Shown: piece by piece, positions 41,621-50,770 of the stretch
Layout: every line of letters begins with the position of its first letter
Position numbering within the stretch: the first letter of the stretch is position 1
Assembly (NCBI GenBank): GCA_003416985.1
Contig: QVIN01000007.1
Coordinates: 1-64,000, forward strand
Reading direction: 5' to 3'
DNA from: Duganella sp. BJB480
GTDB taxonomy: Bacteria; Pseudomonadota; Gammaproteobacteria; Burkholderiales; Burkholderiaceae_D
Length of the DNA: 64,000 nt
Translations under genes and position numbers: made by a program
The notes under the pieces: generated by a model
What the model saw: the letters and a program-made list of their open reading frames with translations, nothing else
What the model was told of the DNA's origin: nothing
The model's database searches: none

Positions 41621-42700
41621 TTATTCGGCCTGGTCGAAGTCGATGACGACCTTCTCAGTGATGGGGAAGCTCTGGCAGCTCAGCACATAGCCGCGCGCGA
41701 TTTCGTAGTCTTCCAGTGCGTAGTTCACGTCCATGTCGACTTTACCTTCAATCAGCTTGCAGCGGCAGGTCGAGCACACGCCGCCCTTGCACGAGTAGCG
41801 CATGTCGATGCCCGCCTTGAGGCCCGCGTCCAGCAGCGACTCCTTGTCCTGGTCCATGGTGAAGCTGGTGGCGTTGCCGTCCAGGATAACCGTGACTTCG
41901 GTTTCGTGGCGGCCGGCTTGCGGATCGATCGCGCGCGGCTTGTGCTGGTGCTTGGGAATGCTGGCGGCGAACAGCTCGATCTTGATCTGCGACTTCGGCA
42001 TGCCGGCTTCCTGCAGCGCTTCCGAGACGCCGAGCATCATGTCTTCCGGGCCGCAGATGAAGGCGACGTCGATGTCTTCCACCCACACCCAGTGCTTGAG
42101 GAACTGCGCGGCCTTCTCCTTGGTGATGCGGCCGTTGAAGAGTTCAATGTCCTGCTGCTCGCGGCTCATCACGTAGGCCAGCTTGAGGCGCTCCATGTAG
42201 GTGTCCTTCAGGTCGGACAGCTCGTCCTTGAAGATCACCGACGACGAGGCGCGGTTGCCGTAGAAGAGCGTGAATCGGCTGTGCGGCTCGGCCGCCAGCG
42301 TGGTCTTGATGATCGACAGGATGGGCGTGATGCCGCTGCCGGCGGCGAAGGCCAGGTAGTGCTTATGGTTGGCGGCGTCCAGCGGCACGTTGAAGTGGCC
42401 CATCGGCGGCATCACGTCGAGCGTGGTGCCGGGCTGGATGGTGTCGTTGGCCCAGCTGGAGAACAGGCCGCCCTGCGTGCGCTTGATGGCCACGCGCAGC
42501 GCGCCGTCCTGCACGGCGGAGCAGATCGAGTACGAGCGGCGCACGTCTTCGTCGCCGATCTGCGCGCGCAGCGTGAGGTGCTGGCCTTGCTGGAATTTGA
42601 AGCTCTCTTGCAGCTCGGGCGGCACGGCGAAGGTGACGGCGATGGTGTCGCGCGTTTCGTGGCGCACTTGCGAGACGGTCAGCGGGTGGAATTTGCTCAT
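41621..42700 (-). CDS. paaE: Phenylacetyl-CoA epoxidase reductase subunit
   Basis: Electron-transfer subunit of the multicomponent phenylacetyl-CoA 1,2-epoxidase, 359 residues. The N-terminal FAD domain has RRSYSICSAVQDGALRVAIK (RxYS flavin motif). The NAD(P) domain has YLAFAAGSGITPILSIIKTT and later VAFICGPEDMMLGVSEAL. The C-terminal plant-type [2Fe-2S] ferredoxin domain has YSCKGGVCSTCRCKLIEG with three Cys and a fourth in GYVLSCQSFP. It passes electrons from NADPH to the PaaA diiron centre. All cofactor motifs are intact. It follows paaD by 7 nt. Confidence 0.96.
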   Translation of the reverse strand: MSKFHPLTVSQVRHETRDTIAVTFAVPPELQESFKFQQGQHLTLRAQIGDEDVRRSYSICSAVQDGALRVAIKRTQGGLFSSWANDTIQPGTTLDVMPPMGHFNVPLDAANHKHYLAFAAGSGITPILSIIKTTLAAEPHSRFTLFYGNRASSSVIFKDELSDLKDTYMERLKLAYVMSREQQDIELFNGRITKEKAAQFLKHWVWVEDIDVAFICGPEDMMLGVSEALQEAGMPKSQIKIELFAASIPKHQHKPRAIDPQAGRHETEVTVILDGNATSFTMDQDKESLLDAGLKAGIDMRYSCKGGVCSTCRCKLIEGKVDMDVNYALEDYEIARGYVLSCQSFPITEKVVIDFDQAE

Positions 42701-42707
42701 GATCTTT

Positions 42708-43241
42708 TTAGTGGCACTTGAAGTAGTCGAAGGGCTCGCGGCAGTCCAGGCATTTGTACAGCGCCTTGCAGGGCGTGGAGCCGAACTGGCTGGTGATTTC
42801 GGTGTGGGTGGAGCCGCAGTTGGGACAGGCCACCGTCAGGCGCGGCTGCGCGCGGCGCGAGACGGCGGCGCCGGCGTGCAGGCCGCTGATGTCGATCACC
42901 TGCTGCGCCGGCGGGGCGATGCCGTAGCCTTTCAGCTTGGCCTTGCCCTCCTCGCTCATCCAGTCGGTGGTCCACGCGGGCGAGAGCTGGTTTTGCAGGC
43001 GCACGTCTTGCAGGCCGTGCGCGTGCAGCGCGGCGGTGATGGCGTCGGCGATCACCTGCATGGCCGGGCAGCCGGAGTACGTGGGCGTGATGGTGACGGT
43101 GCAGGCGCCGTCGGCGGCCAGCTGCACGTCGCGCACGATGCCCAGGTCGACGATGGAGATGACCGGGATCTCGGGATCGGAGACCTCGGCCAGCCAAGCC
43201 CAAACCTGGGCGGTGGCGGTGCTGGTGGCGGCGGCTGTCAT
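42708..43241 (-). CDS. paaD: Phenylacetyl-CoA epoxidase maturation factor PaaD
   Basis: A 177-residue MIP18/DUF59-family protein thought to help mature the metal sites of the epoxidase. The N-terminal DUF59 core is AWLAEVSDPEIPVISIVDLG and VTITPTYSGCPAMQVIADAI, with the conserved Cys. The C-terminal zinc-ribbon-like region has CPNC (about residues 140-143), CKALYKCLDC and a terminal FKCH, typical of PaaD. The start codon at 43241 gives a Thr/Ala-rich N terminus (MTAAATSTATAQ). It lies between paaC and paaE with short spacers. Confidence 0.93.
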   Translation of the reverse strand: MTAAATSTATAQVWAWLAEVSDPEIPVISIVDLGIVRDVQLAADGACTVTITPTYSGCPAMQVIADAITAALHAHGLQDVRLQNQLSPAWTTDWMSEEGKAKLKGYGIAPPAQQVIDISGLHAGAAVSRRAQPRLTVACPNCGSTHTEITSQFGSTPCKALYKCLDCREPFDYFKCH

Positions 43242-43254
43242 GGCGGGCTCGCTG

Positions 43255-44007
43255 TTACCAGGTGGCGCCGGGATAGGCGCGCTGCAGGAACTGCATCTCG
43301 GCCAGGATGTAGCCCAGGTGCTCGCTGTGGCGGCCTTGCTTGCCGCCGCTTTGCATCCAGGCGTCGGCCGGCGGCATGGTCAGGGTGGCTTCGGCGAAGA
43401 TCTCGGCCACGTGCGCCAGCCATTGCGCACGCAGGCCGGCGGCGGCCGGGGCCACGCCTTCGGCCACCATCGCCTCGTCGACCGCGTCGTAGGCGAACAC
43501 CTCGCCGCTGTACATCCACAGGTCGTTGACGGCGGCCTGGGTCTTGGCGTGGCTGACGTCCGTGCCGTCGCCCAGGCGCACGATCAGATCACCGCTGCGG
43601 CGCAGGTGATAGGTCACTTCCTTCAGCGATTTCTCGGCGATGGCGGCGATGCGCGCGTCGCTGCTGCGCGTCAGGCCGACGATCAGGAAGTAGTGCCAGG
43701 CGTCGAAGAAGAACTGGCGCACCATGGTGTCGGCGTAGTTGCCGTTCGGTTGCTCGAGCAGCAGGCAGTTCTTGAAGTCGTGGGCGTCGCGGTGGTAGGC
43801 CAGCTTGTCCTCGTCGCGGCCCGCGCCTTCCAGCTCGCCCGCGTACTCGTACCACAGGCGGGTCTGGCCCAGCAGGTCCAGCGCCACGTTGGTCAGCGCC
43901 ATGTCCTCTTCCAGCGCCGGGCCCTTGCCGCACAGCTGACACAGTTGCTGGCTCAGGATCAGGGCGTTGTCGCCCAGGCGCAGCAGGTAGTTTACTTTGG
44001 TCTGCAC
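43255..44007 (-). CDS. paaC: Phenylacetyl-CoA epoxidase structural subunit
   Basis: A 250-residue ferritin-like helical protein that forms the heterodimer core with PaaA but lacks a full diiron site. Segments such as YLLRLGDNALILSQQLCQLC, ALDLLGQTRLWYEYAGELEG, VRQFFFDAWHYFLIVGLTRS and EVTYHLRRSGDLIVRLGDGT are typical. Length matches the family (about 250). The start is 12 nt after the paaB stop. Together with PaaA, B and E it forms the oxygenase that epoxidises the ring of phenylacetyl-CoA. Confidence 0.95.
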   Translation of the reverse strand: MQTKVNYLLRLGDNALILSQQLCQLCGKGPALEEDMALTNVALDLLGQTRLWYEYAGELEGAGRDEDKLAYHRDAHDFKNCLLLEQPNGNYADTMVRQFFFDAWHYFLIVGLTRSSDARIAAIAEKSLKEVTYHLRRSGDLIVRLGDGTDVSHAKTQAAVNDLWMYSGEVFAYDAVDEAMVAEGVAPAAAGLRAQWLAHVAEIFAEATLTMPPADAWMQSGGKQGRHSEHLGYILAEMQFLQRAYPGATW

Positions 44008-44019
44008 GTTGGACTCCGC

Positions 44020-44304
44020 TTACAGGTTCTTGACTTCTTCCGGCATCGGGAAGAAGGTCGGATGGCGGTACACCTTGCTGTTGGACGGCTCGAACAGCGC
44101 GCCCTTGTCGCCAGGGCTGCTGGCGACGATGTCGGCCGCGCGCACCACCCAGATACTCACGCCTTCATTGCGGCGGGTGTAGACGTCGCGCGCGTTGTTG
44201 ACCGCCATCTCGGCGTCCGGCGCGTGCAGGCTGCCGACGTGTTTGTGCGCCAGCCCGTGCTGGCTGCGGATGAAGACTTCCCACAGTGGCCATTCTTTGC
44301 TCAT
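44020..44304 (-). CDS. paaB: Phenylacetyl-CoA epoxidase subunit B
   Basis: A 94-residue small subunit, required for epoxidase activity and assembly. Characteristic stretches are EWPLWEVFIRSQHGLAHKHV (N terminus) and LHAPDAEMAVNNARDVYTRR, NEGVSIWVVRAADIVASSPG. Length equals that of known PaaB proteins. GGAGATCAAG precedes the ATG, which lies 10 nt after the paaA stop. It has no catalytic residues; it bridges PaaAC heterodimers. Confidence 0.96.
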   Translation of the reverse strand: MSKEWPLWEVFIRSQHGLAHKHVGSLHAPDAEMAVNNARDVYTRRNEGVSIWVVRAADIVASSPGDKGALFEPSNSKVYRHPTFFPMPEEVKNL

Positions 44305-44314
44305 CTTGATCTCC

Positions 44315-45301
<987 letters not shown>

Positions 45302-45370
45302 CGCTGTCTCCTCATCGCTGATGGGCAATAATACGATACATATTTTCGTTTGACTACGTTTTTTTTGACT

Positions 45371-45386
45371 CAGATTGCAAATCAGT
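45371..45386. promoter_or_regulatory. Candidate PaaX operator in the paaA-paaX intergenic region
   Basis: CAGATTGCAAATCAGT contains the inverted repeat GATT-GCA-AATC and, read on the minus strand, TGATTTGC. This resembles the TGATTCGC core known for the E. coli PaaX site. It lies about 70 nt upstream of paaA and 92 nt before paaX. A second pair, ATACGA (45331-45336) and TCGTTT (45346-45351), lies between it and paaA and could be part of the same control region. Pattern match only. Confidence 0.35.
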
Positions 45387-45477
45387 ATCCCATTGGCAAG
45401 GGACGTGAAATAAATGCTGCGCCGATGGTCAGGCAAAGTAAACTCTTGTTTGTGTGTATAGATAGAGATGTCCGCCC

Positions 45478-46404
45478 ATGAATTGCAACGACTGGATAGC
45501 CGGCTTTTTGGCCAGCGACCCGCCCCGCTCGAAATCGCTGGTGGTGACCATTTTCGGCGACGCCATCGTGCCGCACGGGGGCATGGTGTGGCTGGGCAGC
45601 CTGATCGAGCTCTTGGCGCCGTTCGGCGTCAACGACCGGCTGCTGCGCACGGCGGTGTTCCGGCTGGCGCAGGAGGGTTGGCTGGGCGCGCAGCGCGACG
45701 GGCGCCGCAGTTCGTACGCGATCACGCCGCCGGCGATGGCGCGCTTCGTGCACGCCTACCGTCGCATCTACGCGCCGCTCAATGTGCACTGGGACGGCAG
45801 CTGGACCCTGGTCCTCAACGGCGACGGCGCGCTCGACGCGGCCGAGCGCAGCGCTGTGCGCAAGGAGCTGCTGTGGGAAGGCTACAGCGTGATCGCGCCC
45901 GGCATCATGGGCCATCCGGCGGCCGACGGTCCGGCGCTCGACGAGCTGCTCAAGCGGCTGGGCGTGGCGGGCAAGCTGTACGTGGTGCAGGGCAAGACCA
46001 TGCGCCAGGTCAGCGGGAGGCCGTTGAGCGAGCTGGTGGCGGCGGGCTGGGATCTGACTGGCGTGGCGCAGGGCTATCAGCACTTCATCGCGCAATTCGA
46101 GCCGTTGCTGGCGGTGGTGCGGGCGGCCGCGGCGGACGGCGGATTGACGCCGCAGCAAGCCTACGTGATACGCACCTTGCTGATCCACGCCTACCGGCGG
46201 GTGCAGCTGCACGATCCGCAGTTGCCGGTCGAGCTGCTGCCGACACCGTGGCCGGGCGCGCTGGCCTACGAGCTCACACGCGCCATCTACCTGGCCGTGT
46301 TCGCGGCGGCCGAGCAGCACATCGACGCCACGCTGCGCCGCGAGGACGCCGGCGCCCCCGCCGCCGAGCCGGCCTTCTTCGACCGCTTCGGCGGGCTGGC
46401 TTAG
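45478..46404 (+). CDS. paaX: PaaX-family transcriptional repressor of phenylacetate degradation
   Basis: A 308-residue GntR-like repressor expected to be released by phenylacetyl-CoA. The N-terminal winged helix spans about residues 15-90 (SLVVTIFGDAIVPHGGMVWL, LIELLAPFGVNDRLLRTAVF, RLAQEGWLGAQRDGRRSSYA). The middle domain has WTLVLNGDGALDAAERSAVR, and the C-terminal PaaX_C domain has IRTLLIHAYRRVQLHDPQLP, VELLPTPWPGALAYELTRAI. It is divergent from paaA, the standard arrangement for pathway control. Its TAG stop shares bases with the stop of the convergent DUF2442 gene. Confidence 0.95.
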   Translation: MNCNDWIAGFLASDPPRSKSLVVTIFGDAIVPHGGMVWLGSLIELLAPFGVNDRLLRTAVFRLAQEGWLGAQRDGRRSSYAITPPAMARFVHAYRRIYAPLNVHWDGSWTLVLNGDGALDAAERSAVRKELLWEGYSVIAPGIMGHPAADGPALDELLKRLGVAGKLYVVQGKTMRQVSGRPLSELVAAGWDLTGVAQGYQHFIAQFEPLLAVVRAAAADGGLTPQQAYVIRTLLIHAYRRVQLHDPQLPVELLPTPWPGALAYELTRAIYLAVFAAAEQHIDATLRREDAGAPAAEPAFFDRFGGLA

Positions 46405-46697
46405 CGCTGCGGCCCCGTCGGGTTGGCGACCAGGGGAAACGCGGCCGGGTCGCGCAGCGAGGCGACCGACAAGTCGACGTCCAGGGCCGGCCAGTACAGG
46501 TGATCCGGGCTCGGGCGCTGGACGTCCTCCAGCTGCGCCAGCGTGGCGTTGGCGAACCATGGGAAGTCCACGTAGGCGGCGTAGAGTTTTTCGTTGCCCA
46601 GGTCGACCCAGAAGCCGTGCGGCGAGATGTCGAGGATGCGGACGACGCCGGCCCGCGCGGTGGATGACTCAGTGAGCGAAGTAGGTGCGCCAGACAT
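46401..46697 (-). CDS. DUF2442-domain protein
   Basis: A 98-residue protein. The DUF2442 pattern is clear: VVRILDISPHGFWVDLGNEK, AAYVDFPWFANATLAQLEDV and HLYWPALDVDLSVASLRDPA. Start 46697 has CAGGAGATGCAAA upstream; an open frame further back to 46925 runs through the 86-bp palindrome and is not needed. The family often lies beside DUF4160 partners in possible toxin-antitoxin or phage-related pairs, but no partner is present here. Function unknown. Its stop overlaps the paaX stop by four bases. Confidence 0.85.
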   Translation of the reverse strand: MSGAPTSLTESSTARAGVVRILDISPHGFWVDLGNEKLYAAYVDFPWFANATLAQLEDVQRPSPDHLYWPALDVDLSVASLRDPAAFPLVANPTGPQR

Positions 46698-46769
46698 TTT
46701 GCATCTCCTGTTGGTGCGCGGCGACAAACCGGGTGAGACACTCATAGTGGATCGAAGTTCCCTAGCGCG

Positions 46770-46795
46770 CCAACCTGGGGGCCGCCAACCTGGGG
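46770..46795. repeat. Short direct repeat flanking the palindrome, GCCAACCTGGGG
   Basis: CCAACCTGGGG occurs twice within 26 bp (about 46770-46780 and 46785-46795). The second copy overlaps the first bases of the 86-bp palindrome. It looks like slippage or a target duplication at the insertion point of the palindrome, but it is short enough to be chance. Confidence 0.4.
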
Positions 46796-46876
46796 TCAAG
46801 TCTGACATTCGGACACGAGCTCTGCCGTAGCGGCCGCTACGGCAGAGCTCGTGTCCGAATGTCAGACTTGACCCCA
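46791..46876. repeat. Perfect 86-bp REP-like palindrome, copy B
   Basis: The left arm (46791-46833) and right arm (46834-46876) are exact reverse complements with no loop bases and a central GCGGCCGC. The outer 30 bp match copy A at 9300-9384 (TGGGGTCAAGTCTGACATTC and onward); the inner 13 bp per arm differ. It lies between divergent genes (DUF2442 and M14 carboxypeptidase), 85 bp before the latter. The two copies show that the outer arms are conserved and the core is free to vary. Confidence 0.95.
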
Positions 46877-46961
46877 GAGGTGGCCCCGGAGGCTGTATCA
46901 TGTCGCCACTGCGCCACAAGCGCAAACAAACTTCTTACATAGAAATTACCGGGATTCAGCC

Positions 46962-48092
46962 ATGTCTATCAAAATCAGCCAGCAATTCGACGCCGGCGCC
47001 ATCGAGGTCCTGCGTGCCGACGATCCGGCCGCCATCGACCTGAACATCCGCAAGGACTCCCACGCGGACATCACCCAATGGTTTTATTTCCGCGTGCAGG
47101 GCGCGCAGTCCACGCCGCTGTCGCTGCGCTTCCTGAACGCCGGCTCCGCCGCCTATCCGGACGGCTGGAAGGACTACCAGGCCGTCGCCAGCTACGACCG
47201 CGACAACTGGTTCCGCGTGCCCACCACCTATGACGGCTCCGTGATGACCATCAACCACACGCCCGAATACGACAGCGTCTACTACGCCTATTTCGAGCCC
47301 TACTCGTGGGAACGCCACCTGTCGCTGCTGGACAATGCGCAACTGTCGCCGCTGGTCAAGCTGGTCGACCTGGGCAGCACCATCGACGGCCGCGACCTGA
47401 ACATGCTGGTGATCGGCGATCCCGAAGCGGAGCAAAAGGTCTGGGTCATCGCGCGCCAGCATCCGGGCGAGACGATGGCCGAGTGGTTTGTCGAAGGCAT
47501 GGTCGAGGCGCTGCTGGACCCGGCCAATCCCTTCGGCCGCCAGTGCCTGAAGGAAGCGGTGTTCTACGTGGTGCCGAACATGAACCCGGACGGCTCGGTG
47601 CGCGGCAACCTGCGCACCAACGCGGCCGGCGCCAACCTGAACCGCGAGTGGCTGAACCCGACCATGGAACGCAGCCCCGAAGTGTTCCTGGTCAAGAACA
47701 AAATGCTGGAAGTGGGTTGCGACCTGTGCCTGGACATCCACGGCGACGAGGGCCTGCCCTACGTGTTCGTGGCGGGCAGCGAGTCGCTGCCGAACTTCAC
47801 GCCGGACCAGGCGGAAGCGCAGCAATACTTCATCGACAATTTCCTGGTCGCCAGCCCGGACTTCCAGGACGACCACGGCTACGGCGAAACCCCGTACACC
47901 GACGAGACGTTGACGATGGGCTCGCCGCACATCACCCACGCCTTCGGCTGCCTGTCGCTGACCTTGGAGATGCCGTTCAAGGACAACGCCAACGATCCGG
48001 ACCCGGAGACCGGCTGGAACGGCGCCCGCAGCGCCGAACTGGGCAAGTCCATCCTGCAGCCGGTGCTGCAATCGCTGGTGGCGCAGCAGTAA
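46962..48092 (+). CDS. M14-family zinc carboxypeptidase (cytosolic carboxypeptidase-like)
   Basis: A 376-residue cytosolic enzyme with the two-domain layout of bacterial CCP-like M14 peptidases. The N-terminal beta domain (about 1-115) has ITQWFYFRVQGAQSTPLSLR and AYFEPYSWERHLSLL. The catalytic domain has zinc ligands in VIARQHPGETMAEWFVEGMV (H-x-x-E) and LCLDIHGDEGLPYVF (His), substrate-binding Asn-Arg in NLNREW, and the catalytic Glu in LSLTLEMPFKDN. No signal peptide. Possible roles are removal of C-terminal residues or glutamate side-chain processing; the target is unknown. ATG is preceded by a weak GGGATTCAGCC. Confidence 0.9.
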   Translation: MSIKISQQFDAGAIEVLRADDPAAIDLNIRKDSHADITQWFYFRVQGAQSTPLSLRFLNAGSAAYPDGWKDYQAVASYDRDNWFRVPTTYDGSVMTINHTPEYDSVYYAYFEPYSWERHLSLLDNAQLSPLVKLVDLGSTIDGRDLNMLVIGDPEAEQKVWVIARQHPGETMAEWFVEGMVEALLDPANPFGRQCLKEAVFYVVPNMNPDGSVRGNLRTNAAGANLNREWLNPTMERSPEVFLVKNKMLEVGCDLCLDIHGDEGLPYVFVAGSESLPNFTPDQAEAQQYFIDNFLVASPDFQDDHGYGETPYTDETLTMGSPHITHAFGCLSLTLEMPFKDNANDPDPETGWNGARSAELGKSILQPVLQSLVAQQ

Positions 48093-48107
48093 GCCTTCGC
48101 TGAGCCC

Positions 48108-48143
48108 TTCCCTGCGGCGCGACAAGGTCGCCGCCGCAGGGAA
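48108..48143. repeat. Strong GC hairpin downstream of the M14 carboxypeptidase
   Basis: TTCCCTGCGGCG (48108-48119) is exactly complementary to CGCCGCAGGGAA (48132-48143) with a 12-nt loop. On the plus strand it is followed by AAAAATA rather than T residues, so it is not a standard intrinsic terminator for the upstream gene. It may protect the mRNA 3' end or assist termination in another way. Confidence 0.55.
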
Positions 48144-48195
48144 AAATACACTGGACCTCATCGGCGCATTGGCGCGCCGCCACTGGAGGTTCAGC

Positions 48196-49320
48196 ATGAA
48201 TACCCTGACTCAAATACGACGCCGCGCACTGTTGCTGATTGTGCTGACGCTGTGCGCCTGCACCACGCCCTATCAACCGCCGCAACCGCTCGACGCCAAC
48301 ACCAACTTCCCCGGCCTGATCGACCTGGCCGCCCGCGCCGGTGGCAAGTCCGCCGATGTGCTGCTGGTGCACGGCATCTGCACCCACGACGCCAGCTGGG
48401 CCGGCGTGGTCGTGTCGCAACTGATGCAGCCGCTCACGGCCGCCACCAGCCCCACGTCCACGCGCGCGGCCGGCACCGGCGGGCCGCAGATCCAGATCGT
48501 CTCGTCCAACGTGGCCACCTCGGCCGGCAAGCTGCGCTTCGACGCGCTGATCTGGTCGCCGCTGACCACGCCGCTCAAGCGCCAGCTGTGCTACGACCAG
48601 AGCGGCAAGTCGTCCATCTGCGAGGGCACGCCGCCGTTCACGCCGTCGCGCGCGCGGCTCAACGCCCGCTTCAAGGACGGCCTGATCGACGACTGCCTGC
48701 CCGACGCGCTGGTCTACCAGGGCGTGGCGCGCGACGACATCCAGCGCCGCATGCGCGACGCGATCCTGCAAGTGATGGGGACGAGCGAGACCTCGCCCGA
48801 GGTGCCGCTGGTGGTGATTTCGCATAGCATGGGCAGCAAGATCCTGTTCGATACCTTGCTGCGCATGTCGGAGGAAGCGCCCGGCTCGCCGGCGGCGCTA
48901 GTGGCGCAGCGCGCCGTGGACCGCCTGCGCCTGCTGGTGATGGCGGCCAACCAGATTCCGCTGCTGTCGCTGGCGGACCAGCAGATCGGCGCCGCCACGC
49001 TGGCTGCGGCCGGCCCGGACAGCCTGCAACGGCTGCTGCAAAAACGCCTGCCGGCCAAGCGCGCGGTGGCCGCCATGGACCAGCGCCTGACGCTGGTGGC
49101 GTTCACCGATCCCAATGATTTACTGTCGTACACCTTGCCGGCGGATCGATACGCCAGCGAAGGCGTGGTGGTCTACAACATCCTGGCCTCCAACGCGCCG
49201 ACCTATTTCGGCCTGCTGGAACGCCCGGACTACGCCCACCTAAACTACCTGACCAACCCCGACGTCGGCCGCCTGATCACCTGCGGCCTGCCGGCTAGCG
49301 CGCTGTGCAAGCGCGAGTGA
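48196..49320 (+). CDS. Predicted lipoprotein alpha/beta hydrolase
   Basis: A 374-residue exported protein. The N terminus NTLTQIRRRALLLIVLTLCAC ends in a lipobox-like LCAC, so membrane anchoring is likely. The hydrolase core starts DVLLVHGICTHDASWAGVVV (HG oxyanion strand) and has a nucleophile elbow LVVISHSMGSKILFDTLLRM (S-H-S-M-G). A conserved His near the C terminus could be in RPDYAHLNYLTNPDVGRLI. Start 48196 has CTGGAGGTTCAGC; an upstream ATG at 48169 would bury the signal. Lipase or esterase acting in the periplasm is plausible; substrate unknown. Convergent with pmbA, 3 nt between stops. Confidence 0.8.
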   Translation: MNTLTQIRRRALLLIVLTLCACTTPYQPPQPLDANTNFPGLIDLAARAGGKSADVLLVHGICTHDASWAGVVVSQLMQPLTAATSPTSTRAAGTGGPQIQIVSSNVATSAGKLRFDALIWSPLTTPLKRQLCYDQSGKSSICEGTPPFTPSRARLNARFKDGLIDDCLPDALVYQGVARDDIQRRMRDAILQVMGTSETSPEVPLVVISHSMGSKILFDTLLRMSEEAPGSPAALVAQRAVDRLRLLVMAANQIPLLSLADQQIGAATLAAAGPDSLQRLLQKRLPAKRAVAAMDQRLTLVAFTDPNDLLSYTLPADRYASEGVVVYNILASNAPTYFGLLERPDYAHLNYLTNPDVGRLITCGLPASALCKRE

Positions 49321-49323
49321 CGG

Positions 49324-50676
49324 TCAACCACCCGCCACCACCATGTTTTCGATGAGGATGGAGCCGGTCTGCTTGGTGCCGCGCACCAGCACATCGGCGC
49401 CCACCGCGACGATCTGCGCCAGCATGTCCTTCATGTTGCCAGCGATGGTGATCTCCTCCACCGGATACTGGATCACGCCGTTCTCCACCCAGTAGCCGGA
49501 CGCGCCGCGCGAATAGTCGCCGGTCACGTAGTTGGTGCCCTGGCCCATCAGCTCGGTCACCAAGAGGCCGGTGCCCATCTTGCGCAGCATGGCGGCGAAG
49601 TCGTCGCCCTTCTTGGTCAGCGACGAGGTCAGCGACAGGTTGTGCGAGCCGCCGGCGTTGCCGGTGGTCTTCATGCCCAGCTTGCGCGCCGAATAGGTCG
49701 ACAGGAAATAGCCCTGCACCACGCCATCCTTGACCACGTCGCGCTTGACGGTGCGCACGCCCTCCTCGTCGAACGGCGCCGAGCCGACGCCGCCGATCAA
49801 ATGCGGGTCTTCCTTGATCTGGATATGCTTGGGCAGCACCTGCTTGCCCAGCGAGTCGAGCAGGAAGCTGGACTTGCGGTACAGCGAGCCGCCCGAGGTC
49901 GCCTGCACGAAGGCGCCCAGCAGGCCGGCCGCCAGCGGCGCCTCGAACAGCACCGGGCAGGTGCGGGTGTCGATGGTGCGCGCGTTCAGGCGCGCCAGCG
50001 CGCGCTCGGCCGCGTAACGGCCGATCGCCTCCGGCGCCGACATCTTGGTGGCGTCGCGCACCGAGGTGTACCAGTCGTCGCGCTGCATCTTCGCGCCCTT
50101 GCCGGCGATCATGGCCACCGACAGCGTGTGGCGCGAGTACGGATAGCCGCCGATGAAGCCGCGCGAGTTGGCCGCCACGAAGTGCGACTGCTGCACATGC
50201 ACGCCGGCGCCCTCGGAGTTGGTCACGCGCGGGTCGACGTCGAAGCCGGCCGCCTCGGCGCGCTGGGCCAGCGCCACCGCGTCGGCGGTGCTGATGTCCC
50301 ATGGATAGAACAGCTTCAGGTCGCGCGGCGCCATTTCCAGCTGGTCGGCGTCGGCCAGGCCGGCGCAGTCGTCGTCCGAGGTGAAGCGGGCGATGTTGTA
50401 GGCCGCCTCCACCGTCGCCTTCAGCGCGGCGGGGGAAAAGTCCGAGGTGCTGGCGTTGCCGCGGCGCTGGCCGATGAACACCGTCACCCCCATGCCCTTG
50501 TCCTTGTTTTGCTCGATGGTCTCGATCTTGCTCTTGCGTACCGACACCGACAGGCCGCTGCCCTCGCTGATTTCGACGGCGCAATCGGTGCCGCCCTGCT
50601 CCTTGGCAAACGCCAGCACGTCGCGTGCGAGCTGCTTCAACTGGTCCTGGGTGTGGGTGAAATGGGTATCGCTCAT
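49324..50676 (-). CDS. pmbA: Metalloprotease PmbA/TldE
   Basis: A 450-residue TldE subunit of the TldD/E protease, which degrades unfolded linear peptides and processes microcin/CcdA-type substrates. Family stretches include AVEISEGSGLSVSVRKSKIE, DKGMGVTVFIGQRRGNASTS, LKLFYPWDISTADAVALAQR, SGGSLYRKSSFLLDSLGKQV and GAGYWVENG-like RGASGYWVENGVIQYPVEEI. TldE lacks the HExxxH zinc site, which belongs to TldD, and none is seen here. Start 50676 gives MSDTHFTHTQDQLKQLARDV. Divergent from darP, with 94 bp between starts, an arrangement common in Burkholderiales. Confidence 0.96.
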   Translation of the reverse strand: MSDTHFTHTQDQLKQLARDVLAFAKEQGGTDCAVEISEGSGLSVSVRKSKIETIEQNKDKGMGVTVFIGQRRGNASTSDFSPAALKATVEAAYNIARFTSDDDCAGLADADQLEMAPRDLKLFYPWDISTADAVALAQRAEAAGFDVDPRVTNSEGAGVHVQQSHFVAANSRGFIGGYPYSRHTLSVAMIAGKGAKMQRDDWYTSVRDATKMSAPEAIGRYAAERALARLNARTIDTRTCPVLFEAPLAAGLLGAFVQATSGGSLYRKSSFLLDSLGKQVLPKHIQIKEDPHLIGGVGSAPFDEEGVRTVKRDVVKDGVVQGYFLSTYSARKLGMKTTGNAGGSHNLSLTSSLTKKGDDFAAMLRKMGTGLLVTELMGQGTNYVTGDYSRGASGYWVENGVIQYPVEEITIAGNMKDMLAQIVAVGADVLVRGTKQTGSILIENMVVAGG

Positions 50677-50770
50677 GGGCTGTAATCTTCGGGTGGGCGC
50701 TAAAACAGGTATCATAGCAGTCGTTTACAGTTTACAGGTGCGGCCACGCGCCTGACAGAAAGTTAATATT

